A stretch of 58,893 nucleotides of DNA from an uncultured Prevotella sp. (lineage in GTDB: Bacteria; Bacteroidota; Bacteroidia; Bacteroidales; Bacteroidaceae), in contig CAJJWN010000020.1 of the NCBI GenBank assembly GCA_905196835.1, positions 1 through 58,893 of the forward strand, given 5' to 3'. Positions 35,132 to 45,342 of the stretch are shown here, piece after piece. Below the pieces are notes generated by a model. That model saw only the letters and a list, made by a program, of their open reading frames with translations. It was not told the origin of the DNA and did not search any database. The position numbers and the translations under genes are program-made. Every line of letters begins with the position of its first letter. The first letter of the stretch is position 1.

Positions 35132-38100
35132 TCACTCCTCCAGATGCCCCAGGAAGCGGCGCGCCTCCTCGCCGGTCATGCCACGGCGGGCGGCATAGTC
35201 GGCTACGGTATGGCGCGACACGCGGCGTATGTCGGGGTAAGCGGCGTCCTTGTGGACGAACGCCATGCCGCAGATTGACGCCTCGGGGCGCATGGCGCAG
35301 CTGTCGGTCAGGGTTATTCCGAGCCTGTCGGCGCAGGGTATTAGCCGCAGTATGTCGCGCTTCAGCGTGTGGTCTGGGCTACTGGCGTAGCCCGCCGCAG
35401 GCTTTACGAGCCGCCATCCGTCGGCCAAAGCGTTGTCAGTCCTTATCCTTTCGTCAAGCCATGCCGACGCCGCTTCGGCCAAGGTATTCATCACGCTCTG
35501 TTCAAGTAGCGCGTCATAGTCGGCCCCGGCCGCTCCGGCTTGCTGCTCCGCGCCATCCGCCCGGCTTACGCTTATGGCGAAGAAGCCCGCCGGAGAGGTG
35601 AAACCGTAGGCCGAAGGCGGCACAAAGTCAGACAATGCGAGGCGCGCCTCACGGCCATCGGCCAACTTGCATGGCCTCTCCTGGCGCATCATTGGCAACG
35701 ACACGCGATGCTGCCCGGTGTTGATTATGATTGTATCGGCATCGGAATAAGCGTCATACCACTGCAACGCCGCCACGATGCGGCATCCGTGGCTCTTCGA
35801 GAGGCGGCTGATTAGCGTCTCGGCATCATGCTTCAGGGCGGCCACGGCAGGCTCGCTTGCGTCGGTCTTGCCTGCCTTTATGTCCCAGAACGACAGGAAC
35901 ATGCGCCAGTCGAAGTACGGAGTGACGGCCTCTATGGGCACTTCCGTGGCCTCAACGTCCTTCAATGTTACCCCTTGCAGGTATCTTTCGGGGGCGAAGA
36001 CATGGCCTGCGGACATACTTTCGGTTGCATCCGGACTTGCCGTGTCAGCCTTTTTACCACTCTCTTCGTAAAGAGTGCGCAGGCGTTGCTGCGCCCCGTG
36101 CTCCTCACGCTCGAAGCCGTCGCGGTCTGCCATGTAGCGTTTCGCCATGACGGCGGTGGCCGACGCGTCCGCGCCATGGTACACATGGGCGTACAGCGGG
36201 GCCAGTTTGACGGCCGTGTGCAGTGCCGACGTGGTGGCTCCGCCTATAAATAAAGGTATGTGCAGCCCCCTCGCGGCCAGCTCCCGGCACAGTTCCTCCA
36301 TCTGGTAGAGCGACGGCGTGATTAGTCCGCTTACCCCGATGATGTCCGCCTTCTTGCTTACGGCGGCGTCGATGATGGTCTCCTTGCCCACCATCACGCC
36401 GAGGTCGGTCACCGCGAAGCCGTTGCAGCCCAAGACGATGGCCGTTATGTTCTTGCCTATGTCGTGCACGTCGCCCTTCACCGTGGCTATTACCACCCGG
36501 GGCTTGGAGGCGGTTCCGTCTCCGCCGGGCGCGCTCTCCATGTACGGTTGGAGTATGTCTACGGCCTGCTTCATCACCTTTGCCGACTTAACCACCTGCG
36601 GCAGGAACATCCGTCCGTCGCTGAAGAGGCGGCCTACACGCTTCATCCCGTCCATCAGCGGCCCTTCTATTATGCTCACGGCGCGGCCATACGCGGCCAT
36701 GCAGGCCGTCAGGTCTTTTTCGAGAGTGTCCGTCTTGCCCTTCACAAGAGCCTCGGCCAACCGCTCTTCGGGCGTTGCCGGGGTGTCGGGTGCAGGCTTT
36801 ACGCCGTCCGTTTGGGCGTCAGCCGCCTGCGCCTTGGCCTCGGCTATTTCGGCGGCCTTGGCTATAAGCCGCTCGGTTGCGCCCTCGTCGGAGTCGAAAA
36901 TCACGTCCTCGACGCAGCGAAGCAGGGCTGGTTCAATGCCGTCATATATCTGAAGCATCGAGGGGTTGACTATTGCCATGTCAAGTCCGGCCCTTATTGC
37001 GTGGTAGAGAAAGGCCGAGTGCATGGCCTCGCGCACGGCGTTGTTGCCGCGGAAGGCGAACGACAGGTTGGAGACTCCGCCCGAAGTGAGCGCCCCGGGC
37101 AGGTTGTCCTTAATCCAGCTGACGGCCTTTATGAAGTCTACGGCGTACCAGGCGTGCTCGCGGATGCCAGTACCTACGGCCAGCACGTTGACATCGAAGA
37201 TGATGTCGTGCGGCTGTATGCCGGCCTGCCTGGTAAGTAAATGGTACGCGCGCGAACATATTTCTATCTTCCTTTCGTATGTTGTGGCCTGCCCCTTCTC
37301 GTCAAACGCCATGACCACCATCGCCGCGCCGAAGCGGCGGAGCTCCTTGGCCTTGGCTATGAAGGCGGCCTCGCCCTCCTTCAGGCTTATTGAGTTGACG
37401 ATTGACTTGCCCTGTGCGTTCTTCAGTCCGGCAAGGATTGTGTCCCAGTGGGACGAGTCAATCATCAGCGCGGCGCGCGCCACGGCAGGGTCGCCCGATA
37501 CGTGCCGGACGAAGGTCTGCATCTCCTTGGTGCTGTCGAGCATGGCGTCGTCCATGTTGATGTCGATGATGTCTGCGCCGCCCTCGATTTGTCCGGCGGC
37601 TATGCGCAGGCCCTCGGCGTAGTCGCCTGCGGCAATGAGCCGTGCGAACTTGCGCGAACCGGCCACGTTGGTGCGCTCGCCCACGTTGGTGAAGTTGCGC
37701 GTCTTGAGGTCGATGTGCACCGTCTCAAGTCCGCTTACGGCAAGCGGAGCCAGTCCGTAGCCCTCCGTCTGCGCAGTGGGCAGCGGTCTGGCGGCAAGCG
37801 GACGTACGGCTTCGGCAATGGCGCGGATGTGCTCCGGCGTCGTGCCGCAGCATCCCCCAGCTATGTTGAGCAGGCCGTCGGCGGCCATGCGTGCCATGGC
37901 CTGCGCCATTTCCTCCGGCGTTTCGGCGTAGCCTCCGAGGCCGTCGGGCAGTCCGGCGTTGGGATGACAGCTCACGGGACAGCGCGCGAAGGCCGCCACC
38001 TCCTTGACAAGCGGACGCATCTCGTCGGCTCCCAACGAGCAGTTAAGGCCGAATGCGGCGAGCGGATAATGGCTTACCGACGTGTAAAAGGCCTCCAAAG

Positions 38101-38827
38101 TCTGCCCCGTAAGGGTGCGTCCGCTGCGGTCGCTCACCGTAGCCGATATGATAAGAGGGAAGCTTCCGTCGGGCGCAAGCCTGTCGGCGACGCTTTTATT
38201 CGACATGAGAACCTTGTCGTCAAGCAACCTTTCGAGGGCGTATATGGCGGCTTTGGCGTTGAGCGCGTCGAAACATGTCTCCAAGAGAAGCACGTCCGCG
38301 CCGCCCTCGATGAGGCCCTTGATTTGTTCGGAGTAAGCCTCGGCCATCTCGTCGAACGACACGGCGCGCGCCGCAGGGTCGTCCATGCTGGGCGAAAGCG
38401 AGAGCGACTTCGACGTAGGCCCCATGCTTCCGGCCACATACACCTGCCGCCCCGTGCGGCGAAAGGCCTCGTCGGCCGCCTCGCGGGCTATGCGCGCGCC
38501 CTCACGGGCCATTGCAGCGGCCATGCCGCCAAGGCCGTATTCGGCCTGCGCCACGCTGTTTGCGCCGAACGTGTTGGCCTCTATTATGTCAGCCCCGGCG
38601 GCTATGTACTGCTCGTGTATCTGCCTTACGGCGTCAGGCCGGGTAAGGTTAAGGCACTCGTTGTCGCCCTTCAGCTCGCGCCCGTGCCCCGAGAATGCGC
38701 CTCGGCGGAAGTCGTCCTCGCCCAGGCCGAGGCGTTGCAGCATGGTGCCCATGGCTCCGTCAAGCACGAGTATGCGGCCTTCGGCCAGCGCGTCGGTTAT
38801 GTTTCTTCGACCATCGGTATGGTTCAT
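35132..38827 (-). CDS. metH: Cobalamin-dependent methionine synthase
   Basis: 1231 residues, against about 1227 for the E. coli enzyme, with all four modules. The homocysteine domain (about 10-335) has GLNCS near 262 and [10 protein letters not shown] near 325, whose cysteines bind zinc. The pterin domain (about 365-620) has [16 protein letters not shown] and [11 protein letters not shown]. The B12 domain (about 680-900) has [10 protein letters not shown] near 785 with the axial His, plus GVSGLITPS. The AdoMet reactivation domain (about 930-1231) has [14 protein letters not shown]. It methylates homocysteine using methyl-THF from MetF. A -7 element (TACCTTTG) lies on the minus strand at 38858-38865. 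Confidence 0.97.
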   Translation of the reverse strand: MNHTDGRRNITDALAEGRILVLDGAMGTMLQRLGLGEDDFRRGAFSGHGRELKGDNECLNLTRPDAVRQIHEQYIAAGADIIEANTFGANSVAQAEYGLGGMAAAMAREGARIAREAADEAFRRTGRQVYVAGSMGPTSKSLSLSPSMDDPAARAVSFDEMAEAYSEQIKGLIEGGADVLLLETCFDALNAKAAIYALERLLDDKVLMSNKSVADRLAPDGSFPLIISATVSDRSGRTLTGQTLEAFYTSVSHYPLAAFGLNCSLGADEMRPLVKEVAAFARCPVSCHPNAGLPDGLGGYAETPEEMAQAMARMAADGLLNIAGGCCGTTPEHIRAIAEAVRPLAARPLPTAQTEGYGLAPLAVSGLETVHIDLKTRNFTNVGERTNVAGSRKFARLIAAGDYAEGLRIAAGQIEGGADIIDINMDDAMLDSTKEMQTFVRHVSGDPAVARAALMIDSSHWDTILAGLKNAQGKSIVNSISLKEGEAAFIAKAKELRRFGAAMVVMAFDEKGQATTYERKIEICSRAYHLLTRQAGIQPHDIIFDVNVLAVGTGIREHAWYAVDFIKAVSWIKDNLPGALTSGGVSNLSFAFRGNNAVREAMHSAFLYHAIRAGLDMAIVNPSMLQIYDGIEPALLRCVEDVIFDSDEGATERLIAKAAEIAEAKAQAADAQTDGVKPAPDTPATPEERLAEALVKGKTDTLEKDLTACMAAYGRAVSIIEGPLMDGMKRVGRLFSDGRMFLPQVVKSAKVMKQAVDILQPYMESAPGGDGTASKPRVVIATVKGDVHDIGKNITAIVLGCNGFAVTDLGVMVGKETIIDAAVSKKADIIGVSGLITPSLYQMEELCRELAARGLHIPLFIGGATTSALHTAVKLAPLYAHVYHGADASATAVMAKRYMADRDGFEREEHGAQQRLRTLYEESGKKADTASPDATESMSAGHVFAPERYLQGVTLKDVEATEVPIEAVTPYFDWRMFLSFWDIKAGKTDASEPAVAALKHDAETLISRLSKSHGCRIVAALQWYDAYSDADTIIINTGQHRVSLPMMRQERPCKLADGREARLALSDFVPPSAYGFTSPAGFFAISVSRADGAEQQAGAAGADYDALLEQSVMNTLAEAASAWLDERIRTDNALADGWRLVKPAAGYASSPDHTLKRDILRLIPCADRLGITLTDSCAMRPEASICGMAFVHKDAAYPDIRRVSRHTVADYAARRGMTGEEARRFLGHLEE

Positions 38828-38857
38828 GTGATGATACTTTTGGTTAAATTATAGGCA

Positions 38858-38865
38858 CAAAGGTA
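38858..38865 (-). promoter_or_regulatory. -7 promoter element of metH
   Basis: The minus strand reads TACCTTTG about 30 bases before the start codon. The leader is too short to hold a cobalamin or SAM riboswitch. Confidence 0.55.
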
Positions 38866-38920
38866 GCGTAAAAATACTAATTTTTAAGCAAACGGCATGA
38901 AAATGTTGAAAACATTAAAC

Positions 38921-39004
38921 GCAAAAGACGGCAAACGGCGTTGCGAAAGGCCGTCGATTGCACGCTAAAAGGCCGCCTTTTACAAGCCGAAAGACGGCCT
39001 TTTA
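38921..39004. repeat. GGCC-type palindromic repeat array 10
   Basis: Four units between the divergent metH and GH95 genes: AAAGACGGC, AAAGGCCGTCGATT, AAAAGGCCGCCTTTT and AAAGACGGCCTTTT. It is the last array of this family seen in the window. Confidence 0.8.
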
Positions 39005-39095
39005 GAACCGTAACAAAATGCGCTTAAAATGTGACACATCGTGATTTTAACAGGAAATTAAGCGTAAACTATCGCCGTTTTTCAGCATTTTGTGT

Positions 39096-39103
39096 TAATT
39101 TTG
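39096..39103 (+). promoter_or_regulatory. Probable -7 element for the GH95 gene
   Basis: TAATTTTG matches TAnnTTTG about 90 bases before the start codon. Confidence 0.45.
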
Positions 39104-39191
39104 CACTGCATTTTACGGCTCTCCGCCCGCAACATGCGCATGAAAACGCTGTTTACCAAAACGCTATAACCTAAAAAACACTTACCCAAAG

Positions 39192-41630
39192 ATGAAAAAA
39201 CTGCTATTATCGCTCGCCGCCTGCATGGCCGCATTGTGCTGCATGGCCGACGACCTGAAGCTGTGGTACGCCCGTCCGGCTGCCGAATGGACCGAGGCTT
39301 TGCCCGTAGGCAACTCGCGCATGGGGGCCATGGTGTACGGCGGAACCGAACGGGAGACCATCCAGTTCAACGAGGAGACGCTGTGGAGCGGCTCGCCTTA
39401 CGACAACGACAACCCCGAGGCACTGGCCTCGCTGCCCGAAGTGCGCCGCCTGATTTTCGCCGGACGCGAGAAAGAGGCCGAGCAGCTGATGTCAAAAACA
39501 TTCATGACGGGAAAGCACGGCATGGTGTTCCTCCCTGCCGGAAACCTGCGACTTGACTTCCCCGGGCACGCCGACGCAGCCGAATACCGCCGCGAGCTCG
39601 ACCTCGGCACGGCCACGGCCACGACATCGTACACCGTCGGCGGCACGCGCTACAAGCGCACCGTGCTGGCATCATTGGCCGACAACGTAATCATAGTACA
39701 CGTCGAAGCATCTAAGCCCGGGGCGCTGGCCTTCAAGGCTACGATGGACAGTCCGCTCGAGCACAAGGCCAAAGCCAAGGGCAAGGAGCTGTCGATGCGC
39801 GCCGAAGGCGAGGCTCACGAGGGCGTGCCCGCCGCCCTGCACGCCAACTGCCTGGCACGGGTGGTGACCGACGGAACGACAAAGGGCGACGGCACATGGC
39901 TCTCCGTGACCGGCGCAACAGAGGCTACCATATACCTCGCGGCGGCCACCAACTACGTAAACTACCGCGACACCTCGGGCAACTCGCTGAAAAAGGCGCG
40001 CCGACTGCTCGCCGCCGCCATGGAGCACGGCTACGAGGATGCCCTTGCGCGGCACACGGCCAAGTACCAGGAGCAGTTTGGCCGCGTGAGCCTCAACCTG
40101 CCCCAGACCGCCAAGTCGGAGGAAGAGACGTGGCAGCGCGTGCGTGACTTCAATCAGGGCGGCGACCCGTCACTGGCCGCGCTCATGTTCCAGTATGGCC
40201 GTTACCTGCTCATCTGCGGCTCGCAACCCGGCGGACAGCCCACCACATTGCAGGGAAAATGGAACGACAAGCGCGACGCTCCCTGGGACAGCAAGTACAC
40301 AATAAACATCAACACCGAGATGAACTACTGGCCGGCGGAGGTAACCAACCTAACGGAGACGCACCAGCCGCTCTTCAACATGCTTGAAGACCTGGCCGTG
40401 ACGGGCGCGAAGACGGCCAAGACTTACTACGGCGCGGACGGCTGGACGGCCCACCACAACACTGACTTGTGGCGAATAGCAGGCCCGGTGGACGGCGCAA
40501 GCTACGTATGGCCCAACGGCGGGGCGTGGCTTGCACAGCACTTGTGGCAGCACTACTTGTTTACCGGCGACCAAGACTTCCTCCGCCGCTACTATCCGGT
40601 GCTCAAAGGCACGGCCGACTTCTTCCTTACGTTCCTCACCGAGCACCCCAAGTACGGATGGATGGTAAGCTGTCCGTCGATGTCGCCCGAACAAGGGCCC
40701 AAGGGAACGGGCACGATGGTCACCGCAGGCTGCACCATGGACAACCAAATAGCCTTCGACGCGCTCAACAGCACGCTGCTGGCCGCGCAGACGCTGGGCA
40801 TCGACGAGGCGTACCAAGGCCGCCTCAAGGCCATGCTCGACCGCCTGCCGCCCATGCAAATAGGCCGCTACAATCAGTTGCAGGAGTGGCTGCAAGACGC
40901 TGACGACCCGCATAACCAGCACCGCCACATATCCCACCTGTACGGCCTTTACCCCTCCAACCAGGTGTCGCCGTACCTTAACCCCGCGCTATTCCAGGCC
41001 GCAAGGAACACGCTCCTTCAACGCGGAGACGAGGCTACGGGCTGGAGCATCGGCTGGAAGGTGAACTTCTGGGCGCGTATGCTCGACGGCGACCACGCCT
41101 ATAAAATAATATGCAACATGCTGAAGCTGCTCCCGTCTGACAAAGTACAGAGCCAACACCAGAACGGAAGGACGTACCCCAACCTCTTCGACGCGCACCC
41201 GCCCTTCCAGATTGACGGCAACTTCGGCTATACGGCGGGCGTGGCCGAGATGCTGTTGCAGAGCCACGACGGCGCGGTACACCTGCTGCCGGCACTGCCG
41301 TCGGCATGGAACGAGGGCGAAGTCAGGGGGCTCGTGGCGCGCGGCGGCTTCGTCGTTGACATGAAATGGGACGGATGCCAGGTGAGCCGGGCCACAATAA
41401 CGTCGCGCATAGGCGGCGTGCTGCGTCTCCGCTCGTACGTTCCGCTCAAGGGCGAAGGCCTGCGCAAGGCCGAGGGAGCCTGCCCCAACGCGCTCTACGC
41501 GCCGTCTGAGGTGAAGCGTCCGCTCGTCTCCCCCGAGCTGGAAAGCCCCGAATGGCCCATACTGAAAACCGTCTACGAATATGACATAGACACCCGTCCG
41601 GGCCAGACGTACACGGCAACGAGGATGTGA
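39192..41630 (+). CDS. Glycoside hydrolase family 95 enzyme (alpha-L-fucosidase/galactosidase type)
   Basis: 812 residues with a signal peptide ending near CCMADD. The N-terminal GH95 beta-sandwich has [29 protein letters not shown] in two parts and [17 protein letters not shown]. In the (alpha/alpha)6 barrel, [12 protein letters not shown] near 373 gives the paired Asn, [10 protein letters not shown] near 494 gives a candidate acid Glu, and [24 protein letters not shown] near 670 gives the Asn-assisted Asp base of this family. GH95 enzymes remove alpha-1,2-fucose from host or plant glycans by inversion; some act on L-galactose. It stands alone with its own promoter and terminator. Confidence 0.92.
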   Translation: MKKLLLSLAACMAALCCMADDLKLWYARPAAEWTEALPVGNSRMGAMVYGGTERETIQFNEETLWSGSPYDNDNPEALASLPEVRRLIFAGREKEAEQLMSKTFMTGKHGMVFLPAGNLRLDFPGHADAAEYRRELDLGTATATTSYTVGGTRYKRTVLASLADNVIIVHVEASKPGALAFKATMDSPLEHKAKAKGKELSMRAEGEAHEGVPAALHANCLARVVTDGTTKGDGTWLSVTGATEATIYLAAATNYVNYRDTSGNSLKKARRLLAAAMEHGYEDALARHTAKYQEQFGRVSLNLPQTAKSEEETWQRVRDFNQGGDPSLAALMFQYGRYLLICGSQPGGQPTTLQGKWNDKRDAPWDSKYTININTEMNYWPAEVTNLTETHQPLFNMLEDLAVTGAKTAKTYYGADGWTAHHNTDLWRIAGPVDGASYVWPNGGAWLAQHLWQHYLFTGDQDFLRRYYPVLKGTADFFLTFLTEHPKYGWMVSCPSMSPEQGPKGTGTMVTAGCTMDNQIAFDALNSTLLAAQTLGIDEAYQGRLKAMLDRLPPMQIGRYNQLQEWLQDADDPHNQHRHISHLYGLYPSNQVSPYLNPALFQAARNTLLQRGDEATGWSIGWKVNFWARMLDGDHAYKIICNMLKLLPSDKVQSQHQNGRTYPNLFDAHPPFQIDGNFGYTAGVAEMLLQSHDGAVHLLPALPSAWNEGEVRGLVARGGFVVDMKWDGCQVSRATITSRIGGVLRLRSYVPLKGEGLRKAEGACPNALYAPSEVKRPLVSPELESPEWPILKTVYEYDIDTRPGQTYTATRM

Positions 41631-41651
41631 CACACCACACCATACAGCACA

Positions 41652-41675
41652 AAAGGCGGCCAACCGGCCGCCTTT
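41652..41675 (+). terminator. Terminator of the GH95 gene
   Basis: Perfect 10-bp arms (41652-41661 and 41666-41675, AAAGGCGGCC and its complement) about 20 bases after the stop codon. The T run after the stem is short. Confidence 0.65.
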
Positions 41676-41683
41676 ATGCCATA

Positions 41684-41726
41684 AAACAAGAAAGCAGTTA
41701 CGATGTTCGTAACTGCTTTCTTGTTT
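41684..41726 (-). terminator. Terminator of the interrupted tRNA gene
   Basis: A 20-bp perfect stem (41684-41703 and 41707-41726) with a 3-base loop, lying just past the tRNA 3' end on the minus strand. It is the resident terminator of the tRNA gene the island entered. Confidence 0.75.
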
Positions 41727-41731
41727 AAACG

Positions 41732-41779
41732 TGGGCCATCCAGGGCTTGAACCTGGGACCTCCAGATTATGAGTCTGTT
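41732..41779 (-). tRNA. 3' fragment of a CAT-anticodon tRNA; attachment site of the island
   Basis: The minus strand reads the anticodon loop CTCATAA, 3' anticodon stem TCTGG, variable loop, T-arm CCCAGGTTCAAGCCCTGG and acceptor TGGCCC. Upstream of CAGA the sequence turns AT-rich, with no D-arm and no 5' acceptor strand, so only the 3' half is present. The CAT anticodon means Met or, if modified, Ile. A tyrosine recombinase gene starts 200 bases away. This is the footprint of integration into the tRNA, with the crossover near the anticodon stem. An intact copy should lie at the other end of the island. Confidence 0.8.
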
Positions 41780-41825
41780 AATATATGATTTTAAGAAGTT
41801 TTATAAGATTTTATTTGTGTCTTTA

Positions 41826-41857
41826 TTTGCTTGATTATCAATCATTTACTATCTTTG
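41826..41857 (+). promoter_or_regulatory. Promoter of the integrase gene
   Basis: TTTG (41826-41829), a 20-base spacer and TATCTTTG (41850-41857), an exact match to the Bacteroidetes consensus. Four phased repeats follow in the leader. Confidence 0.75.
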
Positions 41858-41901
41858 CGATGAAAATATGAAATTTTAAGAAATCCCATTAAACGTGCTT
41901 T

Positions 41902-41956
41902 GGTGTTCGCATGGTGTTCGCACGGTGTTCGCAAAATCATTTTCTTGGTGTTCGCA
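41902..41956 (+). repeat. Four GGTGTTCGCA repeats phased at 11 bp
   Basis: Copies begin at 41902, 41913, 41924 and 41947, so three are spaced by exactly 11 bases and the fourth by 23. They lie between the tRNA crossover and the integrase start codon. They are likely arm-type recombinase sites or an autoregulatory operator read from one face of the helix. Confidence 0.75.
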
Positions 41957-41979
41957 AAATAGATTTAAAGTAAAAGACG

Positions 41980-43431
41980 ATGAAGACTTATAAAACTTCA
42001 ATTAACTGTAATCGTGTTGGTGCTTGTTCAATCACCCTTGTGCTTGACAAGCGCACTAATAAGGAAACGGATGAATATCCGATGGCTGTCTGTTTTACGA
42101 TAAACAGAAAACGGTATTATTATAAGTTGACCGATATGCCTTTCCAAACTGAAAAGCATTTCAACAACGTATGCAGCGTCACCAGTTCACGAAGTTCGTT
42201 CATGGATGAATTTAAGGAATGGCAGAAGATTCTTGAAAGCTATCGTGACAAGGTTTTAAGATTAAGCAAGTCGCATGAATTGAACCTTGACTTGATTAAA
42301 ACAATGCTATCAGGCGCAGAATACAAGAAGGAACATACTTTGTCGTTCATCGGGATGTGGGAAGGCATTATTGAGAAACGCAGGAAAGAGGGACGGATTG
42401 GAACTGCGGAAAATTACCAATGGGCATTAAATTCGTTCATTAAGATTATTGGTAATATTGAGGGTTTCAAAGTTGACAAGGACGTAGTTGCAAAATGGAG
42501 CGACGGCATGAAGAACGGAATAAACGAGAACGGCGTGTTAACGGGAAAGATTGCCGATGCAACGCGCGGAATGTATCTCAGGGCTTGCCGAGTTGTTTGG
42601 AACGAGTGTATAAAACAAGGTTATCTTTCAGCTGACAAATATCCGTTCTCTAACAAAGACAACGACCTTGTTTCAATTCCTCGCGGAAAACGTAGGCAGC
42701 AGTCATATCTTACGATAGACGAAATGACACAACTTTTCAATGTGTTTGTAGAAAAGCGTTATCCCGAAGCTTGGGACAAGGACTATAAGGCACGTACGCA
42801 TAACTCGTTAGGTCTTTTTCTCGCACAATACCTGTGCAACGGTTTCAATCTTGCGGATGCAGGACGCTTGACGTATAACCGCACTTATTTTGCCGAAGGG
42901 GGCAGGGCGTTTGAGTTTATGCGAAAGAAAACATCGGCAAGAAGCAACGGTATGTCGGTTGTCATTGTTCCTATAATAAAACCTCTTCAAGTTATTTTAA
43001 ATGAAATCGCAGCCAAGCCGAAAAGAGGTGCATACGTTTTCCCTCAAATATTCCACGGTGAGGAAGATGAGTTGATTAGACGTAAGTTGACGGTTCAAGA
43101 AAACTCCAATATCAAAGACAGGGTTATCCGCATCTGTAAGGATGTGTTGAAATGGGACAAAGAACCGTCGGGAACGTGGGCGCGGCATTCCTTTGCCACC
43201 AACCTGAAGCATCTCGGAGTGGAGGAATTGTACATATCTGAAAGTATGGGACATTCACAGGGAAATAATGTAACAAGCGGTTATCAGGATATGTATCCTC
43301 TTGAAACAAGATTTAAGTACAATTCCAAATTACTGAATGTTCACGAAGAAGGAGATAATATAGACATAGACCGTATGTCGCCGGAACAGATGAAGGCGTT
43401 GCTGAAGAAAATGTTAGGGCAAACTAAGTGA
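41980..43431 (+). CDS. Tyrosine recombinase (island integrase)
   Basis: 483 residues. A SAM-like N-terminal core-binding domain (about 120-215, FIGMWEGIIEKRRKEGRIGTAENYQWAL) precedes the catalytic domain. The latter has the first Arg region LCNGFNLADAGRL near 290, the box TWARHSFATNLKHLG near 405-420 with Arg-His, then ESMGHSQ near 428 and the likely nucleophile Tyr in TSGYQDMYPLETR near 437. It cuts and joins the att sites of the tRNA gene. Such long integrases are typical of Bacteroidales genomic islands. It is the first gene inside the element and reads inward. Confidence 0.92.
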   Translation: MKTYKTSINCNRVGACSITLVLDKRTNKETDEYPMAVCFTINRKRYYYKLTDMPFQTEKHFNNVCSVTSSRSSFMDEFKEWQKILESYRDKVLRLSKSHELNLDLIKTMLSGAEYKKEHTLSFIGMWEGIIEKRRKEGRIGTAENYQWALNSFIKIIGNIEGFKVDKDVVAKWSDGMKNGINENGVLTGKIADATRGMYLRACRVVWNECIKQGYLSADKYPFSNKDNDLVSIPRGKRRQQSYLTIDEMTQLFNVFVEKRYPEAWDKDYKARTHNSLGLFLAQYLCNGFNLADAGRLTYNRTYFAEGGRAFEFMRKKTSARSNGMSVVIVPIIKPLQVILNEIAAKPKRGAYVFPQIFHGEEDELIRRKLTVQENSNIKDRVIRICKDVLKWDKEPSGTWARHSFATNLKHLGVEELYISESMGHSQGNNVTSGYQDMYPLETRFKYNSKLLNVHEEGDNIDIDRMSPEQMKALLKKMLGQTK

Positions 43432-43449
43432 TAAACGAATTACATTTTA

Positions 43450-43457
43450 TATCTTTG
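43450..43457 (+). promoter_or_regulatory. -7 element upstream of the AlbA_2 gene
   Basis: TATCTTTG, 30 bases before the start codon and just after the integrase stop. Confidence 0.55.
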
Positions 43458-43487
43458 TACGTTGAAAGTCAATTATAAATACCGATT

Positions 43488-45158
43488 ATGACCAAACAGG
43501 AAATTTCCGAATACATACGAATCCAATACCCTCGTGAAAATGAAGGATGTGATTGGAAAGAATACAAAAATCTCAAGAACAGTCTTTGCGGACATGAAAG
43601 CGATGATGTGGTGTCGTATGTGTCCGCCATTTCCAACATGAACGGCGGTGCGGTAGTAATTGGAATACAAGATAAGACCTTTGATGTTATTGGTATTAAA
43701 GAATTTGGAACTTACACAATAGAATCTGCAAAGTCGACTATTGTTCGTCAATGCAGAAACCTTCCGTCTGAAGACTTGAATATTGACGAACTGAAAGCCG
43801 AAGATACTGGCGAGATTGTTTGGATTGTAACGATACCAAAGCATAAGCCAAGACTTCCGGTCTACGCCCACAACAAGGCTTGGCAACGCATTGGTGATTC
43901 GTTGGTTGAGATGACAGATAACAGGTTGCAAACCATCTTGTCCGAACTTATTATCACCGATGATTGGAGTGTCACCGTTGTTGATGGAGCGACTATTGAC
44001 GACCTTGACCCTGAGGCAATAGAAAAAGCACGTAAGGAGTATGTAAAAAGAAATCCTTTCCGCAAGGCAGAAATCTCAGTATGGGATGACGCGAAATTCT
44101 TGGATAAAGCAAAAATAACGATTAACGGAAAGATTACACGTGCGGCATTGGTGTTGTTGGGCAAAGAAGAGAGCGAACATTTGCTTAGTCCTTACGTCGC
44201 CTGCATCCGTTGGTCGTTGCGTGAAGCTGGTTCGACACAAAATAAGGATTACGAGATATTGCCAATGCCGCTGCTCCTAAGCGTGGACAGGCTTTACAAC
44301 AAGGTGAGAAACGTCAAATACAGGCTTGTACGCCCTGACTCTCTTTTCCCTGACGAAATGTTGCGCTATGACATGTTCAATATTCGCGAGCCGCTGAACA
44401 ATGCAATAGCCCATCAAGATTACACGAAATGCGCGAGAATAGAAGTCGTGGAGTATGAGGACGACCACATCATATTCCAAAATTATGGAACGTTCTTGCC
44501 AGAAAGTGTCGAGAACGTTGTGACGAAAGATTGCCCCGAATCTGTTTACCGAAACCGTTTCCTTGTGGAGGCGATGCGCAACCTGAACATGATTGAAACA
44601 GAGGGCGGAGGCATAAAGAAGATGTTTGTGAACCAGCGCGTAAGGCTGTTCCCGATGCCCGAATATGACTTATCAGACGGTAAAGTACGGGTAACAATAA
44701 TAGGAAAAGTGATTGACGAGAACTTTGCACGCATCTTGACTGATAATCCCGAACTGCATCTTGACGACATCATGCTGCTTGACAAGGTGCAAAAGAAGAA
44801 AACCATAACCGATGAGCAAGCCGCTTACTTGAGGAAACACAAGTTTATTGAAGGGCGCAAACCGAACTTCTATCTTGCCCATAAGGTGGTGTCAAAGACC
44901 AAAGACGCGAACCTTAAAGGGCAATATATAAAGAACAGAAGTTTTGACGATGAATATTTTATGAAGCTCGTCCTTGAATATTTAAAGAAATTCGGCAAGG
45001 CTTCGCGGAAAGACATTAACGGATTGCTGTTCAGCAAGTTGTCGGATGTCTTGACAGAAAGGCAAAAGAGAAACAAGGTTGACTACCTCTTGAAGAAATT
45101 AAAGGAAAACGGCAAGATTGAGTTTAACAAGGAACGTCTATGGAAGCTGGCTGAATAA
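43488..45158 (+). CDS. AlbA_2/Schlafen-type DNA-binding protein with GHKL ATPase-like domain
   Basis: 556 residues. The AlbA_2 domain spans about 15-135 (CDWKEYKNLKNSL, then YVSAISNMNGGAVVIGIQDK). A middle domain leads to the HATPase_c_4-type region: REPLNNAIAHQDYTKCARIEVVEYEDDHIIFQNYG in two parts near 300-330 carries the N box, and MIETEGGGIKKMF near 370 the glycine-rich loop. The C-terminal 120 residues look like winged helices. Proteins of this layout are common on Bacteroidales islands and are treated as transcription regulators; some take part in phage defence. It sits directly after the integrase. Confidence 0.8.
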   Translation: MTKQEISEYIRIQYPRENEGCDWKEYKNLKNSLCGHESDDVVSYVSAISNMNGGAVVIGIQDKTFDVIGIKEFGTYTIESAKSTIVRQCRNLPSEDLNIDELKAEDTGEIVWIVTIPKHKPRLPVYAHNKAWQRIGDSLVEMTDNRLQTILSELIITDDWSVTVVDGATIDDLDPEAIEKARKEYVKRNPFRKAEISVWDDAKFLDKAKITINGKITRAALVLLGKEESEHLLSPYVACIRWSLREAGSTQNKDYEILPMPLLLSVDRLYNKVRNVKYRLVRPDSLFPDEMLRYDMFNIREPLNNAIAHQDYTKCARIEVVEYEDDHIIFQNYGTFLPESVENVVTKDCPESVYRNRFLVEAMRNLNMIETEGGGIKKMFVNQRVRLFPMPEYDLSDGKVRVTIIGKVIDENFARILTDNPELHLDDIMLLDKVQKKKTITDEQAAYLRKHKFIEGRKPNFYLAHKVVSKTKDANLKGQYIKNRSFDDEYFMKLVLEYLKKFGKASRKDINGLLFSKLSDVLTERQKRNKVDYLLKKLKENGKIEFNKERLWKLAE

Positions 45159-45310
45159 TTCCATGAAATTCCGCAAGTTTTCCGTGGATTTTCCGCAAAA
45201 ATTCCGCAAGTTCGAGATATAAAGTGTTGATTATCTGACAATTACGAGCATCTGTGGTCGTGGTACTTTCAGTAAAAAAACCGTAGATTTTCCGCAAAAT
45301 TCCGTGATTT
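45159..45310 (+). repeat. Phased TTCCGCAA/TTCCGTG repeats
   Basis: TTCC-type units begin at 45159, 45169, 45180, 45191 and 45202 (steps of 10 or 11 bases), and two more at 45290 and 45300. The core is TTCCGCAA. Part of it, TCCGCAAAAT, differs by one base from TTCGCAAAAT in the integrase leader. They fill the gap between two island genes. Confidence 0.7.
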
Positions 45311-45342
45311 TCAAGCTCGTAAAACACAAGCAAAAGACAGCA

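Noticed and set aside
38828..38900. Cobalamin or SAM riboswitch before metH
   Set aside because: The distance from the -7 element to the start codon is only about 30 bases, too short for either fold.
41732..41779. Complete tRNA gene
   Set aside because: The D-arm and the 5' acceptor strand are missing; the sequence beyond the anticodon stem is AT-rich and cannot pair.
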